Of a stretch of DNA of 64,000 bases, positions 54,073-63,151 are shown piece after piece. Position numbers and translations under genes: made by a program. Below the pieces are notes generated by a model. The model worked only from the letters and a program-made list of their open reading frames with translations. It was not told where the DNA came from and did not search any database. The DNA is from an uncultured Pelagibacteraceae bacterium (lineage in GTDB: Bacteria; Pseudomonadota; Alphaproteobacteria; Pelagibacterales; Pelagibacteraceae), in NCBI GenBank assembly GCA_902570525.1, contig CACFYN010000001.1, positions 58,599-122,598 of the forward strand. The letters run 5' to 3'. The first letter of the stretch is position 1. Every line of letters begins with the position of its first letter.

Positions 54073-55236
54073 TTACTTATTAAATACAGATGCTTTATCA
54101 GTTTTTTCCCATGAAAATGAACCATCGCTACCTGGTTCCCTGCCGAAATGTCCATAAGCGGCAGATTTTTCATATATTGGTTTATTGAGCCCTAGCATTT
54201 CTCTAATTCCTCTGGGGCTTAAATCAAAATTTTCTTTTATAAGTTTCTCAACATGAAGATTTTTTTCTTCATCGTTGCTAAACAAATCGACATAAATAGA
54301 TAAAGGTTTTGATACTCCTATTGCATAAGCTAATTGTATCAAACATTTGTCTGCAATTTTTGATGCCACAATATTTTTTGCCAAATATCTAGATGCATAT
54401 GCTGCAGATCTATCTACTTTTGTTGGATCTTTGCCTGAAAAAGCTCCACCACCATGAGGAGCTGCTCCACCATAAGTATCTACAATTATTTTTCTTCCAG
54501 TAAGTCCACTATCTCCATCAGGTCCACCAATTACAAAGTTTCCAGTGGGATTAATATATATTTCATTTTCATCAAGACTCCCAAGTAAATTTTTTGGAAT
54601 AGACCTCTCAATATAAGGCATACATAATTCTTTTACTTTTGCTAAGTTCACATCTTTTGAATGTTGTGTAGAAATCACAACTGATTTTACAGCTTTAGGT
54701 GCACCATCTTTATATTCTATAGTTATTTGACTTTTTGAATCTGGTTCTATTCCTTTTAGTTTTCCAGACTTTCTATCCTCAGCCATAAGTCGTAGGATTC
54801 TATGTGAAAAATGAATTGGAGCTGGCATAAGTACATCGGTTTCATTACACGCATAACCAAACATTATTCCTTGATCTCCAGCGCCTTCATCTTTATTTCC
54901 AGAAGAGTCGACACCCATAGCTATATCTGCTGATTGAGAGTGTAAATGACATTCAATTTTTGTTGCTTCCTTGTAAGTAAAACCCTCTTGATCATAACCA
55001 ATATCCTTGATGCAATCTCTAACCTTGGAAATTAATTTATCTTTTTTAATATCAGGTCCTCTTGTTTCTCCTGCTAAAACAACTTTGTTTGTTGTAGTCA
55101 ATGTTTCGCATGCAACCCTTGCTTCGGGCTCCATACCTAAATATGTATCTACAACCATGTCTGAAATTCTATCGCAAACTTTATCAGGGTGACCTTCTGA
55201 TACAGACTCACTAGTGAACAAATAATCTTTTTTCAT
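54073..55236 (-). CDS. metK: S-adenosylmethionine synthase
   Basis: 387 residues. The N-terminal [14 protein letters not shown] (about 8-21) holds catalytic residues, [16 protein letters not shown] (about 118-133) is the signature hexapeptide region, and [19 protein letters not shown] (about 262-280) binds phosphate. It makes SAM from methionine and ATP. A strong GGGAGAAG Shine-Dalgarno lies in the one-base gap from lnt. No SAM riboswitch fits before it, so it is expressed from the lnt side. Confidence 0.97.
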   Translation of the reverse strand: MKKDYLFTSESVSEGHPDKVCDRISDMVVDTYLGMEPEARVACETLTTTNKVVLAGETRGPDIKKDKLISKVRDCIKDIGYDQEGFTYKEATKIECHLHSQSADIAMGVDSSGNKDEGAGDQGIMFGYACNETDVLMPAPIHFSHRILRLMAEDRKSGKLKGIEPDSKSQITIEYKDGAPKAVKSVVISTQHSKDVNLAKVKELCMPYIERSIPKNLLGSLDENEIYINPTGNFVIGGPDGDSGLTGRKIIVDTYGGAAPHGGGAFSGKDPTKVDRSAAYASRYLAKNIVASKIADKCLIQLAYAIGVSKPLSIYVDLFSNDEEKNLHVEKLIKENFDLSPRGIREMLGLNKPIYEKSAAYGHFGREPGSDGSFSWEKTDKASVFNK

Positions 55237-55237
55237 T

Positions 55238-56779
55238 TTATTTCTTCTCCCTATTTGTTTTTAAAAAAAAAATTAAGCTAATATAAATAGTGATAAAATA
55301 AAAGAACATATTATTCCCATATTTAGAAAAAAAAGTTTTTTTAGGGTTTTTTATTTGATAAATTTCAATTACTCCCTCATAAGTTGACTCTGATATTTTA
55401 GAAACTTGTCCATAAGGATCGATTAAAGCTGATGTACCGTTATTGGTAGATCTAATAATACTTTTTCCCTCTTCTATAGATCGAAATATTGAATGAGAAA
55501 AATGTTGATGTGGGCCAATTGATTTTCCAAACCACCCGTCTTCTGAAATATTTACAATTAAATCGTAATTATATTTCTTTGAAAGTTTACCCGAGTATAT
55601 AATTTCATAACAAATTAATGGCAGAAAGCTGATATCAAAATCGTGCTTTTGTAAATTAATTATATCTCTTTTCTCACCTGCTGAGTATGAATTATAAAAA
55701 TTTGTAATTGTCTTCATGCCTAAACTTTTTAAAGATGTTTCTAAGGGCAGAAATTCACCAAAGGGAACAAGGTTATTTTTGTTATAAAATTCTATAAGAT
55801 CTAAATTATTATTTACTACAGCTAGTGAATTAAATGTTTTTTTATCAACAGAATTGTTTATGCCGAATATAATTAAATGTTTATTACTAAATTTTTCTTT
55901 AAAAATATTTTGGTATTTTTTTAAATTTTTCAATTCTGTACTATTAAAAACCCCCTCTGGCCATACAAAAATTGTTTTTACTTCTTTATTTGGTTTACTT
56001 AGCTTAATTAAACTCTCAAGAATTTCCTGCTCATTTTCAGTATGGTAAAACCTTTCAATTCCAATTTTTGGAGAAATAATCTTTATGACAAAGTTATTAC
56101 TCTTAAAAGTGGCATTTTTTGATTGATTAAGCTTTATGTGACCAAATATAATTCCAGAAATTAATAATATTCCAAATGATACTATAAAGTAAATATCGTA
56201 TTTATTTTTTTTTAGATAGAAAAGTGAAGGTAATATAAATAATGTCACACAAATTAAATTAAAACTATATGTTCCGATCAATGAAAGTGTTTGCAACAAA
56301 TACGAAAAGTCTGAAAAAGAAAATGATATTAAGTTCCAAGGAAATCCTGACAAAATATTTCCTCTTAAATATTCTAAAATTGAAATTAAACTTGAGAAAG
56401 CTAAGACTAAAGAAATATTACTAAACTTTTTAAAATAATAAAAAAAGTATGTAGCTAGTCCGTAAAATATTCCAAGAAATAATGGAATTAAGAAAAAAGC
56501 GATTGGTATTAGAATTTTAAATTCTTGATCAAATGTAAGTGATATGGTTATCCAATATAATCCAGACATGAAATAACCGAAACCAAATATCCAACCGTTT
56601 AGAAAATACTCCATTTTTGATAATGAAAATTTTTGTTTCACAAAAAAAATAAATAGTGCTGAAAATGTAAAAAAATTAATTAAAAAAAAGTTATAAGGTG
56701 GAAGACTAAATGAACTTAGTATCCCGAGAGAAAAGATATAAAAGTAAGATAATAATTTTTTTTTTACAGTTTTTTTCAA
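55238..56779 (-). CDS. lnt: Apolipoprotein N-acyltransferase
   Basis: 513 residues. About seven membrane helices (1-200) precede the CN-hydrolase domain (about 220-480). Catalytic Glu lies in FVWPEGVFN (about 271-279), the Lys is likely in [15 protein letters not shown] and the Cys in LICYEIIYS (about 389-397). A C-terminal anchor follows. It adds the third acyl chain to lipoproteins such as LptM. Start is TTG at 56779, overlapping the restored ybeY stop by 4 bp (TTGA), so coupling is likely. Confidence 0.92.
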   Translation of the reverse strand: MKKTVKKKLLSYFYIFSLGILSSFSLPPYNFFLINFFTFSALFIFFVKQKFSLSKMEYFLNGWIFGFGYFMSGLYWITISLTFDQEFKILIPIAFFLIPLFLGIFYGLATYFFYYFKKFSNISLVLAFSSLISILEYLRGNILSGFPWNLISFSFSDFSYLLQTLSLIGTYSFNLICVTLFILPSLFYLKKNKYDIYFIVSFGILLISGIIFGHIKLNQSKNATFKSNNFVIKIISPKIGIERFYHTENEQEILESLIKLSKPNKEVKTIFVWPEGVFNSTELKNLKKYQNIFKEKFSNKHLIIFGINNSVDKKTFNSLAVVNNNLDLIEFYNKNNLVPFGEFLPLETSLKSLGMKTITNFYNSYSAGEKRDIINLQKHDFDISFLPLICYEIIYSGKLSKKYNYDLIVNISEDGWFGKSIGPHQHFSHSIFRSIEEGKSIIRSTNNGTSALIDPYGQVSKISESTYEGVIEIYQIKNPKKTFFSKYGNNMFFYFITIYISLIFFLKTNREKK

Positions 56780-57232
56780 ATCTTATTTTTCACCAAATTA
56801 TAAATTTTATTTTCCTCTTTTTGCATTTTATAAAAATCCTTATTTTTCTTATGATCAAATCCATTTAAATGCAAAAAAACCATGAATAAATATTTTTATA
56901 ACTTTTTTTTTGAACTCCAGTAATTTTATTGTTTTAGGCCTGTTCATAAATTCAAAACTTATAATTATGTCTCCAAGATAGAAAAATTTATTATCAATAC
57001 TTTTTTTGATTGGAAAGGATAAAATATCTGTTGGCTTATTTTTTTTTCTAAAAATTTTATTCAATTTTTTTATTTTTGAATTACTTGATAATAGGACTGT
57101 TATTATTGTTTTCTTATTTTTTAAAATATATTTTTTGGGTAAATTTTTTAATATTCCATTAAATAATTTCGTAATGTTTGTTATTTTTTTTTTCCACTCT
57201 GCGTTATCAATGATAACTTCAGCTTTAATCAT
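56776..57232 (-). pseudogene. ybeY: Endoribonuclease YbeY, frameshifted in a homopolymer
   Basis: The uninterrupted reading frame gives 125 residues: MIKAEVIIDNAEWKKK, RKKNKPTDILSFP, YLGDIIIS, then HGFFAFKWI and stop at 56855. Removing one T from the seven-T run (A7 at 56873-56879 on the plus strand) restores HGFLHLNGFDH, the H-x3-H-x5-H zinc motif, and a further 30 residues ending TGA at 56776, giving 151 residues, a normal length. The restored stop overlaps the lnt TTG start. This is therefore a +1 frameshift by sequencing error, slippage or real inactivation. YbeY processes 16S rRNA. Confidence 0.85.
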
Positions 57233-58226
57233 CTTTTTGATCTGAATAGGCTTTTACTATTTTTGAAACTAATGGATGCCTCACCACGTCTGAATGATCA
57301 AAATCAACTACTGAAATTTCATCTAGGTGACCTATAAGCTTTTTAGATTTATTTAAACCAGATAATGACTTGTTTGGCAAATCTATTTGAGATGGGTCGC
57401 CATTGACAACTATTTTAGAGTTTTCTCCAATTCTCGTCAGAAACATTTTAATTTGAGTATCAGTTGCATTTTGAGCCTCATCTAAGATTGCAAATGAATT
57501 TTTTAATGTCCTTCCTCGCATAAATGCTAGTGGTGCAATTTCGATATCACCAATCTCTATTTTTTTTTGAATTTTTTCAAAGTCCAACAAATCATATAAG
57601 GAATCGTAAAGCGGTCTAAGATAAGGATCAACTTTTTCTCTCATATCTCCAGGCAAAAAACCAAGTCTCTCTCCAGCTTCGACTGCAGGTCTAGATAAAA
57701 TAATTCTCTCAATCTTTTTTTCTAAAAGCATAGTTAATGCAACAGCAACGGCTAGAAAAGTTTTTCCCGTTCCAGCAGGGCCTGTAGAAATAATTATCTC
57801 GCTCTCTTTTAAGGCTCTAACATACTTTTTTTGCTTTTCAGATCGTGGGATTACTGACTTTTTTGGTGTTTTAATTATGTATTCAATTTTCTGACCAGAA
57901 TTACTATTTTCGTTAATCATAAATTTATTTATGGATGATAATATATCTTTTTTTTCAATCGTACCATTATTTATAAATTGATCTGAAAGAAACATGATAG
58001 CATTTTTTAAAATTTCATTATTCTTTTGATCGCTTTTGATTATTATAGAATTACCCCTAAAGTATAAATTTGTTCCCGTAAGTTTTTCAAGTTCTTTTAA
58101 GTTTTCATTAAATTCACCAACAACTCCCATTAACAAATCATTGTCTTGAAATATGACACTAAGGCTATCATTATCAGAATATACAAATTTTATTTTACTC
58201 TTAATGTTTTGTTTAGCCCTATTCAA
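57225..58226 (-). CDS. PhoH-like ATPase (YbeZ)
   Basis: 333 residues. An N-terminal extension with a KH-like fold (about 15-90) precedes the PhoH P-loop domain: Walker A GPAGTGKTFLAVA (about 153-165), Walker B FAILDEAQNATDTQIKM (about 246-262) and MFLTRIGENSKIVVNGD. It probably assists YbeY in RNA or ribosome maturation, since the two are always neighbours. Its end overlaps ybeY by 8 bp. Confidence 0.93.
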   Translation of the reverse strand: MNRAKQNIKSKIKFVYSDNDSLSVIFQDNDLLMGVVGEFNENLKELEKLTGTNLYFRGNSIIIKSDQKNNEILKNAIMFLSDQFINNGTIEKKDILSSINKFMINENSNSGQKIEYIIKTPKKSVIPRSEKQKKYVRALKESEIIISTGPAGTGKTFLAVAVALTMLLEKKIERIILSRPAVEAGERLGFLPGDMREKVDPYLRPLYDSLYDLLDFEKIQKKIEIGDIEIAPLAFMRGRTLKNSFAILDEAQNATDTQIKMFLTRIGENSKIVVNGDPSQIDLPNKSLSGLNKSKKLIGHLDEISVVDFDHSDVVRHPLVSKIVKAYSDQKDD

Positions 58227-58228
58227 AT

Positions 58229-59569
58229 TTATGCTGCCTTAAATTTATTTTTTTCACTTAGTTCACCAATCAAAGTGTTTTGGTTAGTTTTTATTACTTT
58301 AACCTTAACAATTTTTCCGATTAAACTCTTGCTTCCCTCAAAAATAACTGAATTCATATATACGTTTCTTCCAAATAATTTATTTTGACCCTTAATTTCA
58401 TTTTCTACCAAAACATCTATATATTTATCCTCGAATGATTTGTTTTTTAATTTTTGATATCCAAATAGTTTTTCTTGAATTATTTTAAGTCTTTTTTTAG
58501 AAATCTTCTCATCAATTGGCTTTAATTTTGATGCTGTTGTGCCTGGTCTTGCACTAAAAATAAAAGAAAATGAATTTATGAATTTGATCATATCAATTAA
58601 TTTAATTGTATTTTCAAAATCTTCCTCCCCTTCTCCAGGATATCCAATAATAAAATCGCTTGAAAATTCAATTTTATTATTAATTTCCTTCAAATAGTTA
58701 AATGTCAAAATATATTCTTCTACTTTATGTTTTCTGTTCATTAATTTTAATATTTTATTAGAACCTGATTGAATTGGTAAATGTACTAATGGCATGAGTT
58801 TTTTTGAGTGTTTGTAACATTCTAATAAATCTTTGGTCATATCCCTTGGATGAGAAGTGGTATATCTTATTCTTTCAATGCCATTAATTTTCTCAAGGGA
58901 AATAATTAAGTCGGAAAGTCTGAATTCTTTATTTGCTTCATTGTAATTATATGCATTTACGTTTTGTCCTAGCAAAATAATTTCTTTAGATCCATTTTGA
59001 ATCATTATTTTTGCCTCATCTATTATTTGAGTAAATGGTCTTGAGTATTCTGGTCCTCTTGTGTAGGGCACAACACAAAAATGACAAAATTTATCACATC
59101 CCTCTTGAATGGTTAAGAAGGAAGAAACTTTACTTTTCTTATTATATATTTTACTTAAGTAATTAAATTTTTCTATAGTATCGAAGTCAGTAATTTCATT
59201 TTTCAATTTATTTTTTTCAAACTGTAAAATGGTTTCGTTAAGCTTGTGGTAAGATTGTGGTCCAATAACCAAATCTATATAAGGCTCTCGCTTTAACATT
59301 TCAGTATTTTCGGCCTGAGCCACGCATCCTGTAACAATAACTAGTGGTTTATTTTTATTTAAAAATGTTTCTCTAACTCGTCCTATCTCGTGATAAACTT
59401 TCTCTTTTGCTTTATCTCTAATGTGGCATGTGTTTAAAACAAAACAATCTGCTGAACCCAAATTTTCTGACTTTTCATATCCAATTATTTTTAGTGCATC
59501 AATTATTCTATCAGAATCATAAACATTCATCTGACAGCCAAATGTTTTAACAAAAACTTTTTTTGACAT
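58229..59569 (-). CDS. miaB: tRNA-2-methylthio-N6-dimethylallyladenosine synthase MiaB
   Basis: 446 residues. The N-terminal UPF0004 domain holds cluster Cys in FGCQMN, TCHIR and GCVAQ (about 11, 48, 82). The radical-SAM core has CDKFCHFCVVPYTRGPEYSR (about 158-177, CxxxCxxC). A C-terminal TRAM domain ends near 440. It adds methylthio to A37 of tRNAs reading U-starting codons. It lies 3 bp from both fur and phoH. Confidence 0.96.
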   Translation of the reverse strand: MSKKVFVKTFGCQMNVYDSDRIIDALKIIGYEKSENLGSADCFVLNTCHIRDKAKEKVYHEIGRVRETFLNKNKPLVIVTGCVAQAENTEMLKREPYIDLVIGPQSYHKLNETILQFEKNKLKNEITDFDTIEKFNYLSKIYNKKSKVSSFLTIQEGCDKFCHFCVVPYTRGPEYSRPFTQIIDEAKIMIQNGSKEIILLGQNVNAYNYNEANKEFRLSDLIISLEKINGIERIRYTTSHPRDMTKDLLECYKHSKKLMPLVHLPIQSGSNKILKLMNRKHKVEEYILTFNYLKEINNKIEFSSDFIIGYPGEGEEDFENTIKLIDMIKFINSFSFIFSARPGTTASKLKPIDEKISKKRLKIIQEKLFGYQKLKNKSFEDKYIDVLVENEIKGQNKLFGRNVYMNSVIFEGSKSLIGKIVKVKVIKTNQNTLIGELSEKNKFKAA

Positions 59570-59572
59570 TAA

Positions 59573-59998
59573 TTATTTTTTTTTGACTCCATATAGTTCA
59601 AGCTTATGATCAACAAGCTCATAACCGTATTTTTCTGCCACCTTTTTTTGAAGTAGTTCTATTTCGTCATCAACAAATTCTATAATGTCTCCTGTTTTTA
59701 CATCAATTAGATGATCATGATGACTTTCTCTCAATTCCTCGTATCTAGCTTTACCACCCTTAAAATCATGTTTGGTTAATATTCCAGCTTCTTCAAATAA
59801 TTTAACTGTACGATAAACTGTTGCAATACTTATTTTTGGATCTATATTTTGTACTCTTTTATATAGCTCATCTACATCAGGATGGTCAGATTCCCCATAA
59901 TTTTTTTTAGACTCAGATACTACTCTTGCAATCGTTTTTCTCTGATCAGTTAGTTTTACACCTTTTGCTAAACATTTTTGCTCAATACTATCCGACAT
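59573..59998 (-). CDS. fur: Fur-family metalloregulator (Fur/Mur type)
   Basis: 141 residues. Winged helix with VKLTDQRKTIARVVSESKK and ISIATVYRTVKLFEEAGI (about 56-73). The dimerisation half has HHDHLIDVKTGDIIEF (about 92-107). It lacks the two CxxC pairs of zinc-containing Fur, as is common in alphaproteobacterial Fur/Mur, which often senses manganese. It sits in the conserved tsaB-fur-miaB array. A second Fur-superfamily member, Irr, is at 42080. Confidence 0.9.
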   Translation of the reverse strand: MSDSIEQKCLAKGVKLTDQRKTIARVVSESKKNYGESDHPDVDELYKRVQNIDPKISIATVYRTVKLFEEAGILTKHDFKGGKARYEELRESHHDHLIDVKTGDIIEFVDDEIELLQKKVAEKYGYELVDHKLELYGVKKK

Positions 59999-60007
59999 AA
60001 TTATATT

Positions 60008-60418
60008 TTAACTTAAATAAATAGGATTAATCAAATTTTTTTTAATGTTAAATTTATCACACAAATTAGGCAATTCTCTTAGGTTTTTATGATTATTTGT
60101 TCGATCTACATTATTTTCTTTTTGCCTAAAATCAGAATAACTATACGAGTAATAGTCAATTTTTTTTGATAAATATATCGCCTTAACAATTGATACTGAA
60201 TTTCTTAAACCTGCATAACTACCAGGCCCTCTATTAATATATATTCTGTTTATTTTATCTAAATTGGTTTTATGTTTTAATATGAATTTATTAATCAAGA
60301 TTATCAATTTATCATAATTCTTTTTACTATTTATGTAAGTACCTGTATAAATATTTTTATTTAAAATGAGACCCAAAAGAATTTTTTTTCCAGTTGCATC
60401 TATTATTAATATTTTCAT
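60008..60418 (-). CDS. tsaB: TsaB, short form (tRNA threonylcarbamoyladenosine synthesis)
   Basis: 136 residues, compared with about 220 in typical TsaB. The N-terminal ASKHA-fold part is present, with MKILIIDATGKKILLGL and the diagnostic INRGPGSYAGLRNSVSI (about 61-77). The usual C-terminal half is mostly gone, though a terminal NPIYLS matches the family end. TsaB supports TsaD in making t6A37 on ANN-reading tRNAs. No frameshift was seen that would restore the missing part. rimI, normally next, is absent. Its 5' end overlaps a divergent deacetylase start. Confidence 0.8.
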   Translation of the reverse strand: MKILIIDATGKKILLGLILNKNIYTGTYINSKKNYDKLIILINKFILKHKTNLDKINRIYINRGPGSYAGLRNSVSIVKAIYLSKKIDYYSYSYSDFRQKENNVDRTNNHKNLRELPNLCDKFNIKKNLINPIYLS

Positions 60419-61424
60419 AATATTTATCTTGCTTACTCTTAATGTAAAATCTGACGAAAATAAAATTAAATCTTATGCCAATGACAAAGGAATACTCTCA
60501 ATTATGTACCATAGATTTAATGAAAATAAATACCCATCAACTAATATAAGAATGGAAGTATTCAAAAAACATATGGAAATTATTAAGAGAAAAAAATACA
60601 ATTTTTTAGACCCTAAAGATTTTGATAATAATTTCTCCGAGGTTAAAACAACTAAAAAGGTATTAATTACAATTGATGATGGATTTAAATCTTTTTACGA
60701 ACATGCTTGGCCATATCTAAAAAAAAACAAAATTCCATTTATATTGTTTATTTCTACTGAAGCTGTTGGAAAGAATGGGTACATGAATTGGAGTCAAATA
60801 AAGGAAATTGAAAGTGAAAGTTTTGCATTTATAGGAAATCATTCTCACTCACATGAGTATTTACTGGATATCAGCTACGATAATTTTAAAAATGATATTT
60901 TAAAATCTATTGAAATTTTTAAAAAAAATTTAGGATATAATCCAATTTTTTTTTCATATCCATTTGGAGAATTTAGTCTTGAACATACATCATTTATTAA
61001 AAAATTTTTTAAATATGGTTTTGGACAGCACTCAGGCGTTATTGATGTTAATAAAAATCCGTATGAGCTACCAAGATTTCCAATTAATGAAAAATACGGG
61101 GATTTAAAAAGATTTGAATTTAATATCGATTTATTACCTTTAGAATATAAGAAAGTAATACCCAAGAATAAATACATAACAAATAATAATCCACCTAAAT
61201 TACAAATCGAATTTTTTGAAAATCAAAAAAATTTAAAAAATATAAATTGTTTTTCAGATGAAGGTGACGGTTGGAATAAAACAGATATTAAATTGAGTAA
61301 TAGGAAATTATTTGTTAATTTTTCAGATAAATTCAAATTTAGAAGAGGAAGAATAAATTGCTCTCTTAACGATACAGATGGTTGGAGATGGTTTGGATTA
61401 CAATTTTCTGTTAAATTAGATTAA
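60366..61424 (+). CDS. Polysaccharide deacetylase-family protein
   Basis: 352 residues. A signal or anchor segment (about 10-28) is followed by the NodB-type domain: ILSIMYHRFNENKYPSTN (about 43-60), ITIDDGFKSFYEHAWPYL (about 102-119, the Asp-Asp pair), IGNHSHSHEYL (about 157-167, metal His residues) and FSYPFGEFS (about 196-204). It likely deacetylates a cell-surface or peptidoglycan sugar. The ATG at 60366 lies 53 bp inside divergent tsaB and no later Met precedes the domain. Confidence 0.85.
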   Translation: MRPKRIFFPVASIINIFIIFILLTLNVKSDENKIKSYANDKGILSIMYHRFNENKYPSTNIRMEVFKKHMEIIKRKKYNFLDPKDFDNNFSEVKTTKKVLITIDDGFKSFYEHAWPYLKKNKIPFILFISTEAVGKNGYMNWSQIKEIESESFAFIGNHSHSHEYLLDISYDNFKNDILKSIEIFKKNLGYNPIFFSYPFGEFSLEHTSFIKKFFKYGFGQHSGVIDVNKNPYELPRFPINEKYGDLKRFEFNIDLLPLEYKKVIPKNKYITNNNPPKLQIEFFENQKNLKNINCFSDEGDGWNKTDIKLSNRKLFVNFSDKFKFRRGRINCSLNDTDGWRWFGLQFSVKLD

Positions 61425-62557
61425 ATAATATTTTTTAGTTTTATACTCGAAGGTAATAATTTTACCTTGTCAAAATCTTGCAGATTATTTTGTTTAATTA
61501 TTTGTTTAATTATTTTTGTATATTCTTTACCTGTGGCTGCATATTTGTCTAAGTAATCAGCTAAAAGTAAACTATCTAGATTGTCGTCGTTATCTCTCAT
61601 ATTGGCTCTTGCAGATCTAAATTGTTTGTAGCTTCCGTGTGTATTTAAATTTCTTTGATAAGCTCTAACAGAAGCCTTTAATACTTTAAATTTCATAACT
61701 TTATGGTTTGAATCTTCAGGATCAACACCAGCAGGTTTGATGCCTTCCCCCGACCATGTCCACTGTCCAAAAAGTGCATTGCCCTCTATAGCAAATCTAG
61801 ACGTTCCCCAGCCAGTTTCTTTTGCTGCCTGGGCAATTGCAAGTGATACAGGAACTATATCCATTCTTACTTTAAGTGTAGATAAATCATTATTAATTAC
61901 TCCATATTGCTGAAATTTTGACTTTAACCATTTTTTTTCTGAGTCCGAATTCATATTTTTATTTAAAATTGTAAAAAGTTTTTTTCTATCTAATTTGATC
62001 CGATTATTTTCCTCTAAAATTAGGGGGAGAATTATTTGAATAAATAGGTTTTTTTTCTTTTTTGTATTCTCAATCTTTTTTATTTCAGTAGGAAGCAAGG
62101 AAAGCCTTATTGGCTTCACAATTTTTGTTTTCCTTACGGAGTCTAAAGTGTAATTAGTATCTTTAAAAAGTTGATTAATGGTTTCTGCACTAAGTCTAAC
62201 AGTATCTGTGGGAACTTCATCTAGGGAGAAAATATCTTGAAATAAATTTTTAATATCTAAACCTTCATCTATATTATCTTTATTTATTGACTTTCCTTCA
62301 AGAACTTTTTGAAAATTTATATTTGAATTATTATCTATAGTTGACTTACCTACTTTTATATCCTCTTTTATATTAACCGAAAGCGGAATTAAGGAGAAAA
62401 TTAGTATTAAACCAAAACTACATAAGGTTGTGTAATAAAAACTTTTTAGATCATTAGAAAAAATAAAATTATTTTTTTTTTTAATCGTAAAACCTTTTTC
62501 AATAAGAATTTTTTTAATTTTCGAAATATTAATTGTTTTTTTTTTTAACATTTTCAA
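61421..62557 (-). CDS. Bax-like glucosaminidase-domain protein
   Basis: 378 residues. A membrane helix at about 40-60 anchors a periplasmic region. The glucosaminidase domain at about 195-350 has VPVSLAIAQAAKETGWGTSRF (part), the ETGWGTS catalytic Glu motif, and GNALFGQWTW. Members (Bax/FlgJ-like) cut peptidoglycan. The first about 190 residues are Lys/Asn-rich and not recognised. It is convergent with the deacetylase (4-bp overlap), suggesting related envelope work. Confidence 0.83.
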   Translation of the reverse strand: MKMLKKKTINISKIKKILIEKGFTIKKKNNFIFSNDLKSFYYTTLCSFGLILIFSLIPLSVNIKEDIKVGKSTIDNNSNINFQKVLEGKSINKDNIDEGLDIKNLFQDIFSLDEVPTDTVRLSAETINQLFKDTNYTLDSVRKTKIVKPIRLSLLPTEIKKIENTKKKKNLFIQIILPLILEENNRIKLDRKKLFTILNKNMNSDSEKKWLKSKFQQYGVINNDLSTLKVRMDIVPVSLAIAQAAKETGWGTSRFAIEGNALFGQWTWSGEGIKPAGVDPEDSNHKVMKFKVLKASVRAYQRNLNTHGSYKQFRSARANMRDNDDNLDSLLLADYLDKYAATGKEYTKIIKQIIKQNNLQDFDKVKLLPSSIKLKNII

Positions 62558-62560
62558 CTA

Positions 62561-63109
62561 TTAATTCATTTCAGCTTCTACTTGGTTTACCTCGGGAACA
62601 TAATGTTTAAGGAGATTTTGAACTCCTTGTTTTAGAGTAATTGTGGCACTTGGGCATCCTGAACAACTTCCTTGTAATTTGACTTTTACAATACCATTTT
62701 TAAATTCTATAAATTTAATGTCACCACCGTCATTAGCAACTGCTGGTTTAACTTTAGTTTCGAGAACATGTATTATTTTTTTTTCGATTTCATCAAAATT
62801 TTCATCTTCGTTCTTATTTTTAGAATGATTAATTATATATTCATTACCACCCTCATAAAATTCGTTTATAAGAGATATAGCAATATGCTTAATATCCTCC
62901 CAATCTATATCCTTATTTTTATTTATCGAGACAAAATCAGATCCCAAAAATATACTTTCAACACCATTGATTGATAAAATGTTTTTCACAAGAACATTGT
63001 TAAAATTATCTTTTTTTGAAATTTCAAAAGAACCAGCATTTGAAACTTTCCTGCCTGGCAAAAATTTTAGTGAGTCTGGATTTGGTGTTTTTTGTGTTTG
63101 TACAAACAT
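62561..63109 (-). CDS. Fe-S scaffold/carrier protein NfuA (NifU-like)
   Basis: 182 residues. The N-terminal Nfu_N domain starts MFVQTQKTPNPDSLKFLPG (about 1-19). The C-terminal NifU domain has VKPAVANDGGDIKFIEF and the CxxC scaffold in LQGSCSGCPSATITLKQG (about 143-160). It delivers 4Fe-4S clusters to targets, possibly including MiaB in this neighbourhood. It follows trpS by 42 bp on the same strand. Confidence 0.94.
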   Translation of the reverse strand: MFVQTQKTPNPDSLKFLPGRKVSNAGSFEISKKDNFNNVLVKNILSINGVESIFLGSDFVSINKNKDIDWEDIKHIAISLINEFYEGGNEYIINHSKNKNEDENFDEIEKKIIHVLETKVKPAVANDGGDIKFIEFKNGIVKVKLQGSCSGCPSATITLKQGVQNLLKHYVPEVNQVEAEMN

Positions 63110-63151
63110 ATTATATATATAGTAATTAATACTTAAATTTGAAGTACTTTT

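Noticed and set aside
55200..55260. SAM riboswitch before metK
   Set aside because: lnt ends one base before the metK start region, leaving no room, and no SAM-II/SAM-V-like sequence was seen.
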